Positions 13,401 to 22,935 of a stretch of DNA of 64,000 bases are shown one piece after another. The DNA is from Botryosphaeria dothidea. Taxonomy: Eukaryota > Ascomycota > Dothideomycetes > Botryosphaeriales > Botryosphaeriaceae. The stretch spans positions 3,844,001 to 3,908,000 of the forward strand of contig WWBZ02000051.1 of the NCBI GenBank assembly GCA_011503125.2. The letters run 5' to 3'. Each line of letters starts with the position of its first letter. Position 1 is the first letter of the stretch. The notes under the pieces are model-generated. The model worked only from the letters and a program-made list of their open reading frames with translations. It was not told the origin of the DNA and made no database searches. A program made the position numbers and the translations under genes.

Positions 13401-15158
13401 TCATCAGCTGGGGGAGTTTCGACTTTTTTCCTTGCTCTTTCAATGGTCATTGTCTCGCAGTTGGCTCTTCTTGGCCGTGTTTGGTGGATAAAACTGTGGA
13501 CGGAGTCAGGTGAACAAGAAAGCACAGATGAGCAAACCCCCAGCCACGGACTCGTCTTCTACTTGAGCATCTATATCGCCATATCCATACTTGCGGCTCT
13601 CATGGAAGCCGTCAAGTGCTCTTTTGTGTACGCGGCGGCACTGCGGGCTTCTGCTTCGCTCTTCCACTCCCTCCTGCATGCCATTTTACGCGCGAAACTC
13701 CGCTGGCTAGACACCGTACCGACTGGGCGCATCCTCAACCGATTCACCGCCGATTTTGCTCTGATAGACACGAGGATTCCCGGCGATACCCACACCTTCC
13801 TCTCTGCAGTCTTTGGTCTCGGCGTGGTATTCGCGGCCGGAATCATGCTGTCGCCATACATGGCCATATCCTCCATTATCCTCACATTGCTCACTCTAGC
13901 CTGCACTGCACGCTATCTGCACGGCGCTCGCGAAATTCGCCGCCTGGAATCGACAGCAAAGTCACCCATTATGGAGCTCTGCAGCTCCACATTGGCCGGA
14001 CTGGGCACGATCAGGGCGTTTGACGTCGCCGAAACATATACAAGCCGTATGGCATCTCTGATTGACAATTGCAGCAGCAGCGGTGAGGTTTTCCAGCTTG
14101 TCACACAGTGGCTAGCGGTGCGAATGGGACTGCTCGGCTCTGTCTACGCACTTAGCGTAGCCATCACCATCGCCAGTGTTCCCAGGGTAGATGCATCCCT
14201 CGCCGGGTTCGCCTTAGCCTTCGCCCTAGACTATACCAAGAACATGGAGGAGGCAGTCCGGCGATTTGCGAACCTCCAGCTGGACATGAATTCGACGGAG
14301 CGGGTGGTGGAGTACGCGGAAATGCAGCACGAGAACGAGACCGGTGCAGATGCTCCTGAAGGATGGCCTTCGCTGGGGCAAATATCTTTCCGGAGACTGG
14401 AAGCTGGCTATGCCAAGGACCTGCCCCCCGTACTCAACGGTATCAGCGTGGATTTTCGCGAGATGGAGCGCATTGGCATCGTGGGACGCACTGGAGCCGG
14501 CAAATCCTCGCTTGCGCTGGCTTTGTTCCGCTTCATTGAGCTTTCCGGTGGGAGTATTACGGTTGATGGCATCGACATTTCTGGACTGAAACTCACGCAA
14601 CTACGCTCAAGGATGGCCATCATTCCCCAGGACCCGGTCCTCTTCTCCGGGACCATTCGGACCAATCTGGATCCTTTCCAACAGTACACTGACGAGAAAT
14701 TGCGTGCCAGCCTGGAGAAAGTGCACTTGAGAGGGAAGGCAGGCGATGTACAGGAACCGAGGCAAGCCAATGTTAATGTTTTCGACGACCTCGATTCTCC
14801 CATCTCAGAGGGGGGCCTGAACCTCTCACAGGGACAGCGGCAGCTGTTGTGTCTGGCACGAGCAATCTTAACCCGATCCCGTATCATGGTCATGGACGAG
14901 GCCACGAGTGCGGTGGACCGAGCAACCGACGAGCTCATCCAGCGTAGCATCCGCGAAGCTTTCACAAACAGCACACTGATTGTCATTGCACACCGGCTTA
15001 GCACCATCGCCGACTTCGACCGAGCTTTGGTCATGGCCGACGGGCAGGCCGCGGAATTCGGATCCCCAAAGGATCTCTTCGCCCGCAAAGGAGCATTTTG
15101 GAGGCTCGTCAATGACAGCGGCGAGAAGGACGACCTCATCCGCATCCTTGCTACATAG
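10418..15158 (+). CDS. ABC transporter, ABCC/MRP subfamily, full length
   Basis: A 1524-residue exporter in four exons: 10418-10675, 10737-11044, 11097-12554 and 12608-15158. The order is a hydrophobic N-terminal TMD0-like region, membrane domain 1, nucleotide-binding domain 1 (Walker A GPSGSGKS near 12630, signature LSGGQ near 12950, Walker B ILVLDD), membrane domain 2, and nucleotide-binding domain 2 (GRTGAGKS near 14490, LSQGQ, IMVMDE). NBD1 has Asp instead of the catalytic Glu after Walker B, the usual asymmetry of this subfamily. An acidic, charged insert (about 11630-11790) precedes the second half of membrane domain 1. Membership in the cluster suggests export of, or self-protection from, the peptide product. 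Echinocandin-type clusters also carry an ABCC transporter. The intron before NBD1 ends inside the codon just ahead of Walker A. Confidence 0.95.
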
Positions 15159-15250
15159 ACGTTACACTTGGTATAGAACTGTCATGTACGACGTAACGAC
15201 CATTGCGTATTGTTTCTGTATTGCTCACGCTTGTTTTCCGTACCGCCGTT

Positions 15251-16222
15251 TCAATTCCCCGCGGCCTCCTCGGCGGTGACGACGTGTTTAGTCCGCATCG
15301 CGTGTGCCGTCCCCTTCAATGCCTCCTGCAAGCTGATCACAGCACCCCTCTCGTGCAACATTGCGAGCCCTCGCGCCGTAGCACCATTGGGAGTGGTCAC
15401 CGTCTCGCGCACTCTCGCAGGATCCTCACCCGCCAGAACCAGCGCTATCGTCCCTCGCATGGCCCCCGTGGCCATGCGGAGCGCGGCCTCGGCATCGAAC
15501 CCCATGTCGGTGGCGCCCTGGGCCATCGTCTCGAGCATCAGCGCGACGAAGGCGGGTCCGGAGGCACATAGCGCGGTGGCGGGATCCATCAGCGCCTCGG
15601 GGACCAGCTCGACGTGGCCGAGCCTGTCAAACAGGGCGAGCACGGCTTCGTTATCTCGGCTGCACACGCCGGGGCGCTGCTCCACAATGGTGGTGGAGGC
15701 GTGGACGCGGGCGGCAACGTTGGGGATCGCGCGTAAGACGGCGTAACTGCCTCCGCGGTGGGGACAGACGTCGGTGGCGGCTTCGTCGAGGGTGCTGACG
15801 ATGCGCGAGGCAGGCACGCCGCCGAGCACGCTGACGATGAGCTTGCCGCGCAGGGTGGCGGCCACGCCTGGGGCTTGGAGGAGCGCGGGTGCGTCCGCGG
15901 GCTTGCACGCCAGGATCACAACGTCTGCAGGGCCGACCGCGGACAGAGCATCGCCACCGTAAACGGTCGTGAGTCGCGAGGCGGCCGTGGAAGCGGGGTC
16001 GATGGTGGCCTGGATCCTTCGCGCGCTCTCCTGGGAACGGACGTACGCGATGTAGCGGGTCGATGCCAGCGAAGAATCGTCGTCACATCCCATCAGGCCA
16101 GCCAGGATGGAGGTTCCGAGGTCTCCTGCGAGTTGTTGTCAGACGCTTTTAGCCGGAGCAGGAAGGTGATGGCTGGGCGCGATCTCACCGCAGCCGAGAA
16201 TTGTGACAGTGCGGAACGGCAT
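15251..16222 (-). CDS. Pyrroline-5-carboxylate reductase paralogue
   Basis: A 302-residue NAD(P)H-dependent reductase that converts 1-pyrroline-5-carboxylates to prolines. Exon 1 is only 34 bp (16189-16222) and ends inside the nucleotide-binding loop. A 63 bp intron (16126-16188) separates it from exon 2 (15251-16125). The joined protein starts MPFRTVTILGCGDLG, giving the GxGxxG Rossmann motif. The family signature is visible near the C-terminus (TTPNGATARGLAMLH), as is the ASGPAF segment. It converges on the transporter with 92 bp between stops. Primary metabolism needs one such enzyme. A copy inside an NRPS cluster suggests a dedicated step, most simply reduction of an alkylated pyrroline carboxylate to a methylproline. 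That role is inference. Confidence 0.94.
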
Positions 16223-16745
16223 GGTAGTGTGTGCGGCTGAGTGGTGTTGCTGAATCGATGCGACGGGGGCCGAAACTATGCAGCGGAAGATTTTGGGGGC
16301 AGCGTGGTTGCCTGTTATCGTGGCTGTGGAGCACGTCAGCGCCGAAGCGCCCTGATCTACCTGCTCCATCCGGACAATATCTGCAATGGCGCGGAGATCG
16401 GCAGGCGGGGTGGCAGTCCGGGTGGCCCCGCGGGGGGCTGACCCACCGCCGTTGCTTCGTCTAAAGCTTGTTTGGGATCCGTCATGGAACCCCTGTAGAT
16501 TTCGATCGTCCCGCGGGTTCCCCAGGCTAACGTGCATGTAGATAAGGAACCCTGCAACCATCTCCCAGGTAGAGAATCCCGATCTCTAACCATGAACCGG
16601 GTTTGCAATCCTTCAGCAGGGTTCCGTGATCCCTCGAACTGCACGACCTCGAATCGCCGCACACACTAGAGGCTTGTGATAGCTTGTCCATGCTTTCCAT
16701 GTCTCAACGGGGCCCCCGAGATTGACTGCGACGGCAACACCAACA
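16223..16745. promoter_or_regulatory. Divergent promoter region, P5C reductase / UstYa-type oxidase 1
   Basis: A 523 bp gap between two genes transcribed away from each other. Open frames on both strands here show no domain. I see no clear TATA box or regulator palindrome. Confidence 0.4.
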
Positions 16746-17736
16746 ATGAAGCACCCCGACGACGAAGCTGCCGCCAGCGAGCCCTTTCTCGAGTCCGCAG
16801 AGAACGACGAGATTCCTGCCCGTAACCGGCACACCAGAGCACACACATCTTCTCTGTGGATTACGACCATTCTCTTTGTACTCTATATCCCGCTGCTGTT
16901 GGGGTATTATACTCTCTATGGACGAATCAACGCCATCCGCGCGAATAATCCGGCGCTGATGCCTAGTGGGCTTCCCCATCGTTTGGAGCATTTTGCAGTT
17001 TCCACTGCTGACGTTTAGATGGCAGTCCTGGCGCGGCGGGACGGCGTGCTGGAATATGAATTGAGAAAATTCAGCGACTATGCCACATCGCCGTTTGCTG
17101 GCGACCCGCGGCCGGAACTCGAATCTGCCTGGCATGAGCTATTCTTATGTTGGAAAGCCCGCACGCTTTCAGCGAATTGTCTGGAGCTGACGCGCGGGCA
17201 GACATGAATATTAAGGTTGAAGAGGAAGACCTTACGGACGTCAACCTTACTTCTTTGCAGCTTTCTGACGGCTCGGGCTACGTGGCGCAGCCGAGCGTGT
17301 TCCACGAGCTACATTGCATTGTATGGCCTACTCCTCACCGTGCGAATAACATCTCAAGGCTAACCTGAGTTTTAGAAGCGCATCCGCCACTGGATCTACA
17401 GAGATCACTACCTGCCCGGCATTTCCGGTCACGAATATGCCAATTGGAAGGGACACATTGGTATGAATCGCTGCTTTCGTGCTGGACAGAGGGAACAGGA
17501 GCTGACATGGATTTCCAGACCACTGCATCGAGATGCTCCGAAGTGCCGCGATGTGCAGGGGAGACACCGCGCTGTCAACCTTCCACTGGCTCATCGAAGA
17601 TGGTGTGCCAAAGCCTTCGGCACAAGATTTAGGCGTCCATGAGTGCGTCAAGTGGGATCCGCTATTGACTTGGGTCAAAAACAAGGAGGTTGATCTGTTT
17701 GATGATACGGTGCTGAAGAAGCCGGAGGGTTATTGA
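16746..17736 (+). CDS. UstYa-type (DUF3328) oxidase 1
   Basis: A 254-residue membrane-anchored oxidase in five exons: 16746-16965, 17026-17148, 17202-17320, 17376-17460 and 17519-17736. A charged N-terminal tail is followed by one membrane helix (about residues 45-65) and a lumenal domain. Both family metal-site motifs are present: HELHC at 149-153 and HIDHC at 181-185, the second rebuilt only by splicing. UstYa proteins catalyse oxidative cyclisations of fungal ribosomal peptides such as ustiloxin and phomopsin, and also act in cyclochlorotine (NRPS) biosynthesis. An apparent TAG at 17017-17019 lies inside the first intron: the acceptor at 17025 removes it and gives a 60 bp intron. The gene is the leftmost of four such oxidases around the precursor at 19449. 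Confidence 0.9.
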
Positions 17737-18020
17737 GTTATCAGTTCAGTAGACTTGGAATTACACGATGAAATCTTGAACACGTTCACTTTAATCGAAT
17801 TGAGATGTCCGTATACTACGGCTTGAATGCATTGACCTTGAAGATTGCATGAGAAAATTGCGAGCGTTACCAAAACCGCAGAAATTCGCACATATTCAAG
17901 ATTCCTTGGGCGTGGAAAAAATGACATCGAAACAATCACATAGAACATGAGATCCAGATACATGAGATTCTATTGTGCCTATTGTGCCGTACGGATGCAT
18001 GCGCTGAATGTGTTATCTGT
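17737..18020. other. Convergent intergenic region
   Basis: A 284 bp AT-rich gap between the 3' ends of oxidases 1 and 2. No coding sequence is seen. It presumably holds both transcript ends. Confidence 0.4.
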
Positions 18021-18876
18021 TCAGCTGATGTCCGTGTTGTCTCCCATTCTCCATTCACTTGCCCACCGAACAACAGCATCGTAGTCTCTGCACTGCCGCT
18101 CGTAGCCCCATCCAGTAACACCTTTGAGCTCCATATTCATCGGCTCAATATTGGTGTCGGCCGTGCACATGAGGGATTGACGAAGATAATCAAAACAGTG
18201 CCTCATGTGGTGCGGGTCATCGTGATCCCCGTGGCCCTCATGCCCAGCATGTTCGCTTGGATGCGAGTTCAGAGCTTTGTAGTATCCTCCATGGATGGCG
18301 TGCTGTAGAATTTGGATTAGCACACGGTACGATACTTTGTGTTGTGAATGTACATACCAGACAGTGGAGGGAATGGAATACGGCCAATGCAGAGATGTCT
18401 GGTGCCATTGTTGGGTGCTGCACGAAACCTCGTCCCTCTGAACGAAAGGTCAGTCAGCCCAGGCAGAATGTAGTCATTCAGTGTCTGGAGTGATGCGTAC
18501 GTGGAAATAGGGCCATCCAGGCTTCCTCCGTCTCGTTCGAAGGAGGTTTCGAAAATGTGCTGTCGTAGACAAGAGTACGTCTGACAGTGCCCACTGGTGC
18601 TATGTGCTCGTCAGTATGATGATTTCAGGTAGCAGGGCTGTTTAATGTGGACGAACCGAGGTATCCGTCAACGCCATCAGTGGGGTTCACTTGGGCTCCA
18701 TACCGCCCAGCAAAAAAACCCAGCATCCCGACGAACGGAACTGTCAAGACGAAGCACAGCAACGCAAAATACGGATTCAGATTCCAGGTCTGAGGACTAC
18801 GGCGGATGGGCGTCTCCACTTCACTTGACTCCTCTTCTGGAACTGGATCGTACTTTTCGCGCTTGCTGAAAGCCAT
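18021..18876 (-). CDS. UstYa-type (DUF3328) oxidase 2 with histidine-rich loop
   Basis: A 226-residue protein in four exons on the minus strand: 18657-18876, 18501-18599, 18358-18437 and 18021-18302. A charged cytosolic tail (MAFSKREKYDPVP) precedes one membrane helix (about residues 35-57). The two HxxHC motifs are HSLHC at 128-132 and HMRHC at 165-169. The spacer between them contains eight histidines in residues 147-168 (18198-18263), alternating with Gly, Asp and Glu, which the other three paralogues lack. It faces the precursor gene across a 572 bp divergent promoter. It is likely to act in the secretory pathway on the precursor peptide. Which bond it makes is unknown. Confidence 0.88.
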
Positions 18877-19448
18877 GGGTAAAGGGCTGAATTGGTGCTT
18901 TCTGGTCTCAAAGAGATATGAAGAAGTGAGCCGAGTGTGAAAACTCAGGAGGGGAACGAGGAATCATTGCTCAAGTGTGTTCAGTGGGGTGCCTTGAAGT
19001 CCCCGTCATACCGGCAAGTAAAATGGCCCAGAGTGATCTACACTCGACTTGTGCATCAGAGCTTACCTTTCCATCCATTCCCCACTCCGCTAGATATAAC
19101 CCCACATTAGCGTAACGTGTAGTTGAATCCTTCCATGCATGTTGGACCGCATCCTAAAAATCTCATCATCACTATGGGTAAATGCTCGTATCCTGCGCGC
19201 AGCTGAAAGAGGCAGGAGATGCACATTCATAGACTTGCCGCGATAAGACTCAGTTCAGTATAGCCGTGGACGGAGAATTAAGCCAGAGGTATTGGAGACG
19301 GATCCCGTGACGAGTCGAGGTCGACATCACTGCTTTACCACGGTCTTTATATATCTTGACATCGGTTTTCCATAAGCGTCAATAAAATTATCACTCTCCA
19401 TTCCACTCAACTCAATTACTACAATCGCTGTCGCAAAGAACTTCCAAA
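18877..19448. promoter_or_regulatory. Divergent promoter, UstYa oxidase 2 / RiPP precursor
   Basis: A 572 bp region. A TATA-like run (TATATA, 19348-19353) lies 95 bp before the precursor ATG. GAGCCGAGT at 18928-18936, close to oxidase 2, recurs inverted in the divergent promoter at 21266-21274. Confidence 0.5.
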
Positions 19449-19775
19449 ATGCATTCCAAGGCCTATATGCTCGCTCTCGTGGCCCTGGCCGCCACTGTCA
19501 TGTCTGCTCCTGTTGTCGAGCCCAATATCCACCGTTCGTGCCACCTTTGACCGTTCCTTCCCTTCTCCTGCTAACATTTCACAGCTGCCATGAGGCGTGC
19601 TGACGGAGATGATTCTGTTGTATATGCCTATGCTCCCGATAAGGCTAAGCGTGCGGAGCAGGACGGAGATGCAGCCGTCGTCTACGCTTATGCCCCGGAC
19701 AAGGCTAGGCGTGCGGAGCAGGATGGGGATGCAGCGGTCGTCTACGCCTACGCCCCTGAGAAGAACAAGGCCTAA
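19449..19775 (+). CDS. RiPP precursor peptide, dikaritin (ustiloxin/phomopsin) type
   Basis: A 91-residue secreted precursor in two exons (19449-19533 and 19585-19775). The intron has a GCTAAC branch site 9 bp before its acceptor. Residues 1-20 form a signal peptide (hydrophobic LALVALAATVMSA). After the first dibasic RR (32-33) come three copies of a roughly 20-residue unit, each holding VVYAYAP at 40-46, 60-66 and 80-86 and separated by KR (50-51) and RR (70-71), fitting Kex2 processing. The third copy ends the protein without a dibasic site. This is the layout of UstA/PhomA-like precursors: signal, acidic spacers and repeated Tyr-containing cores. The mature core is probably YAYAP or YAYAPD, which matches no dikaritin core I know. 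The four UstYa oxidases are the expected modifying enzymes. Confidence 0.9.
19599..19772 (+). repeat. Three tandem core units of the RiPP precursor (60 bp period)
   Basis: The units are 19599-19652, 19653-19712 and 19713-19772. Units 2 and 3 share AEQDGDAAVVYAYAP exactly. Unit 1 has a shorter, diverged leader part (ADGDDS). The Tyr-Ala-Tyr-Ala-Pro codons are conserved with synonymous third-base changes, indicating selection on the peptide. Confidence 0.92.
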
Positions 19776-20196
19776 ACGGTCACGTTTACAGTAAGTCAAG
19801 ATATGCGGCCCTCTGTAACAAGTCACCAAGTTAATGTGAGATACTAGCTAAACGAAATCCTGTTTATGCAAGAAACTACGGGCTTGACATGATAGTGGAG
19901 GAATTCATGCAAAGCACGTGGATTTGGGGCGATGCTCATGATCTTACTGGGGGAAACAGCTTTGCGTCTGCAATTCAACAATCGTTTGGAGAGAATGATA
20001 GTTTGATAGCAATAACTTTGACGAATCATCAGATTGAAACTTTCCTCGCACTGAATTGTTATCATTAAATAGCGATACTCTCGATGTGACTCATGAAAAT
20101 GCTAATAGGCAGAGTTGAAATTGAGATGATGCGTTGTTGAACCTCTACAATCTCCAACATCCGAAAGAAATTGAAGAACTCGTTCGATCCAGCTAT
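19776..20196. other. Convergent intergenic region
   Basis: A 421 bp AT-rich gap between the precursor and oxidase 3, both ending here. Nothing coding is recognised. Confidence 0.4.
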
Positions 20197-21152
20197 CTAC
20201 TCTACGTGTTTTGGAGTATTGTTGACCATCTCAAAGCGATACTTGTTGTGTCCTGGGCGCAACCTTCCATCAGGACCAATTGTCCGTTCGCCAGGATCGA
20301 TAAGCCGCTGGTGAACCCAAGACTCCACATTCCTGAATTTGACGCATAAATGATCCTTTCCTGGGCTCGGTATCGGTACAGACTGGCCTTCCTCCCAGCG
20401 ATAGGGCTCAATGTTCACATCCGCGTGGCACATGGCCGCTTCTCGAATCACCTGTAGACAATGGTCTTCTGAAGTCAGCAACAACGACTGTAGTAAAAAG
20501 GCCCAAACTCAGCTTACCCAAGTGGTCTTCTTTCTCATGCAGCTGGTCCAATGACTCCACTCTAGCATAGCTACGTTTGATCCATTCAAGGCAATGGAGC
20601 TCATGGTAGACGCTCAAGGTGGCGAGGTATCCCCCGTGCTCAAGTTCAATAGAGTCGTCGATGCCACCACGACTCATTTCCAAATCTTCCCGAGTTGCGC
20701 GGAATACCTCGCCTGTCCTTTCCCTGTTAGCTTGTCCAACGAGAATTGGAGATCCGGTGGCCTACCTCTCATCAAATCATCCCAGATGTCTTCCAGCTCC
20801 GGCCGGGGCTTGCCAGCCCACGCATTGACATTGCTTTCATCCAGCTCTCGGTATTCATAGGCAACAACAGGATTGGCTGGTGCTGAAGTAACGTCAGCTG
20901 GCCGCATACGCGCATGGGGTGGTGTAGGTACCCACAAGGGGGCAAGTCGGAGCATCCTGGCGTTATTCGAGGTGTTTGTGAAGTGAATTTCAAAAGCGCC
21001 AGAAGGTCTAGTAGTAGCACGCCAATATTGACTGCTACAAGGATGCCGATCCACGACCACTTTCGAGTTGGTTTGTGCGTCGCAGTAGAGTGCACGAGAT
21101 CAGAGTCAGAGTCTCTCCGGTCGTCCTTCAAAAACGGCTCGGTGTCGGTCAT
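20197..21152 (-). CDS. UstYa-type (DUF3328) oxidase 3
   Basis: A 265-residue protein in four minus-strand exons: 20936-21152, 20766-20882, 20518-20712 and 20197-20465. The N-terminus is acidic and soluble, then one membrane helix (about residues 34-55). The motifs are HELHC at 148-152 and HLDHC at 175-179. The last acceptor is a tandem CAG/AAG site: use of the distal AAG (intron 20466-20517) gives the canonical HLDHC, while the proximal site would insert one Glu and break the motif spacing. The conserved Trp-Asp/Glu-rich segment (PRPELEDIWDDL) before the first motif is present. It is divergent from oxidase 4, with which it shares a 454 bp promoter. Confidence 0.88.
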
Positions 21153-21606
21153 GGCTGGTTACTGAGTGGGTAGATTGCGTGCGAAGACAGAGGGTGGAGG
21201 TCGAAGCGGCATGTCGACGACAGGACAGTTCGACTCGGTGAACACGAGCACGGCTACGAAAGTGGACTCGGCTCCACACGGAGCTCCTTTCTGCCTGAAT
21301 CTCCGCCAAACCTAATCACACATGCAGGGCTGAGGGCAAAGGTCGCATCTGCATATTTCATAAGCGCGGGAGCGGCACAAGGGGCTGGATCGTCGCTGAT
21401 AAGAGAGGGTCTTACCTGTTTGGTCGATCCGCGCACGAAGGATTTAGCTTGCATATTGACCTAAAAACTGTGCAACCCAAGCGAGCTTAGCAGTGTTGGA
21501 TCAACATTGGGGGCGCTGCTGAAACCCCGCCGCCCACCAGTCTTGCGTTTTCGCACGGCCGTTCGCGGTCGCCCTCTTCCACTCGCATGCTCTGAGATTC
21601 ACTGCC
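21153..21606. promoter_or_regulatory. Shared divergent promoter of UstYa oxidases 3 and 4
   Basis: A 454 bp region with ACTCGGCTC (21266-21274), the inverse of the motif at 18928-18936, and a further ACTCGGTG about 35 bp to its left (near 21235). The repeated CCGAGT core could bind a cluster regulator, but no regulator gene is in the window. Confidence 0.4.
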
Positions 21607-22695
21607 ATGGCATCCACCAAGTACACCGCTCTTCCTGCATATCAGCCAGACGATGGTATTCCAGCAAGAGATGACAGCCAACCTGACGAAAAGCCGATAA
21701 TTCGAGTCGAAAAGTCTATATCTACTACACCATGGATTGCTTCTACCGCGCTACTGCTCGTGGTTTGTGTCGTCTTGTCAATTCAACTTTGGAAGATCAG
21801 CAATATGTTCCCATTCGGCACCTACGAAACACGCTTTTCAACGGATATGGGTTTGTCAAATCATGCGATATTAATCCGGTGGATGAAACTGACCGTTAGC
21901 AGATTTGCCTGATCAAATACCACTAGAAAAGAAGAGATTCACAGGCACACCTCGATTCGAACCAAACGGAAGCACCTGGAGGACATTCAATCCGGAAGCC
22001 GAATGGCCGGAGAATGTCCGTTACGTCGGAAAACCAAGCCAGGCAATGGATGATGCATGGGAGGACTTGATCGGATGTAGATATGTTTCCTTGAGTGAAG
22101 AGGAGGCCGAAGCGACGTGGGGATCGAAATACGAAGATTACCTTGATGAAGGACTGGGTGGATATACGGCCGGGTGAGTTACATTAGTATACCTCTGAAT
22201 ATTCCATGTTCTGATAAGAAGCCAGTCTGGATGTGTTTCATACTCTCCATTGCGTGGTAAGCCTTTCCTGAGACCTTGCCCGAGGCAGCGCTGACGAAGT
22301 TCAGAATGCACTACGGAAAGCGCTATACCCAGAATACTACCCAGAGACAAGACTACATGGAATTATACATCTTGGTATGTCGCATTCAAACATGAAGTGT
22401 ACATCCGCTGAAGTAGGCCATAGAACACTGCATTGATGTGTTGCGGCAAGAGGTACAATGCTATGGGAGTACTACGCTCATACCGTCTCGGTTCTTTCCC
22501 GCAATCGAGCAGAATTACATCGACTCGGATCAAATGCATGTCTGCAGAAACTTCAAGACATTGCGAGAATGGACTGATAGGAGACGAACCGGAGGAGATC
22601 TTCACGTTGAACGGGACCATGATAATGTTGATCCCGCGATTTATGAGAAAGCTGTGCAGTACAATCTAGATAAAAATGGAATGCTGTGTAGCTAA
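21607..22695 (+). CDS. UstYa-type (DUF3328) oxidase 4
   Basis: A 295-residue protein in five exons: 21607-21850, 21903-22173, 22226-22256 (31 bp), 22305-22374 and 22424-22695. The tail is cytosolic, with one membrane helix (about residues 42-63), then the variable linker and the PSQAMDDAWEDL segment. The motifs are HTLHC at 177-181 and HLEHC at 204-208, each close to an exon junction. The short exon 3 carries just the first motif. It is the most distant of the four paralogues by eye. Its role is inferred from the neighbouring precursor peptide. Confidence 0.9.
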
Positions 22696-22935
22696 ATAAG
22701 ACTGTTCAATAGCAATCTTGCTCCAAAAATTGAGTTGTAACAAGAGAAAAGCATGATGTGAATGAGAATAGCGGCAGCAAAGTGGGGAATTGCAGCAAGT
22801 CCCGCAGTCCGGGCACCTGCGGGGACGCTAAATCCTCATTGTGGAATGTGGTACGCCCTTCGCCGCACATATAAGGTGCATGCCCCCGTTCGATTTCTTC
22901 TCGCTCAGCCCGAAAACCCCAGACAGAATCTCCAA
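22696..22935. promoter_or_regulatory. Promoter of the Fe(II)/2OG oxygenase
   Basis: A 240 bp tandem gap. TATAAGG at 22870-22876 lies 66 bp before the ATG at 22936, a spacing similar to the TATA boxes before the synthase and the third dioxygenase. Confidence 0.5.

Noticed and set aside
17017..17019. In-frame TAG making UstYa oxidase 1 a pseudogene
   Set aside because: It lies within a 60 bp GT-AG intron. Removing it restores the frame and the full coding length is divisible by three.
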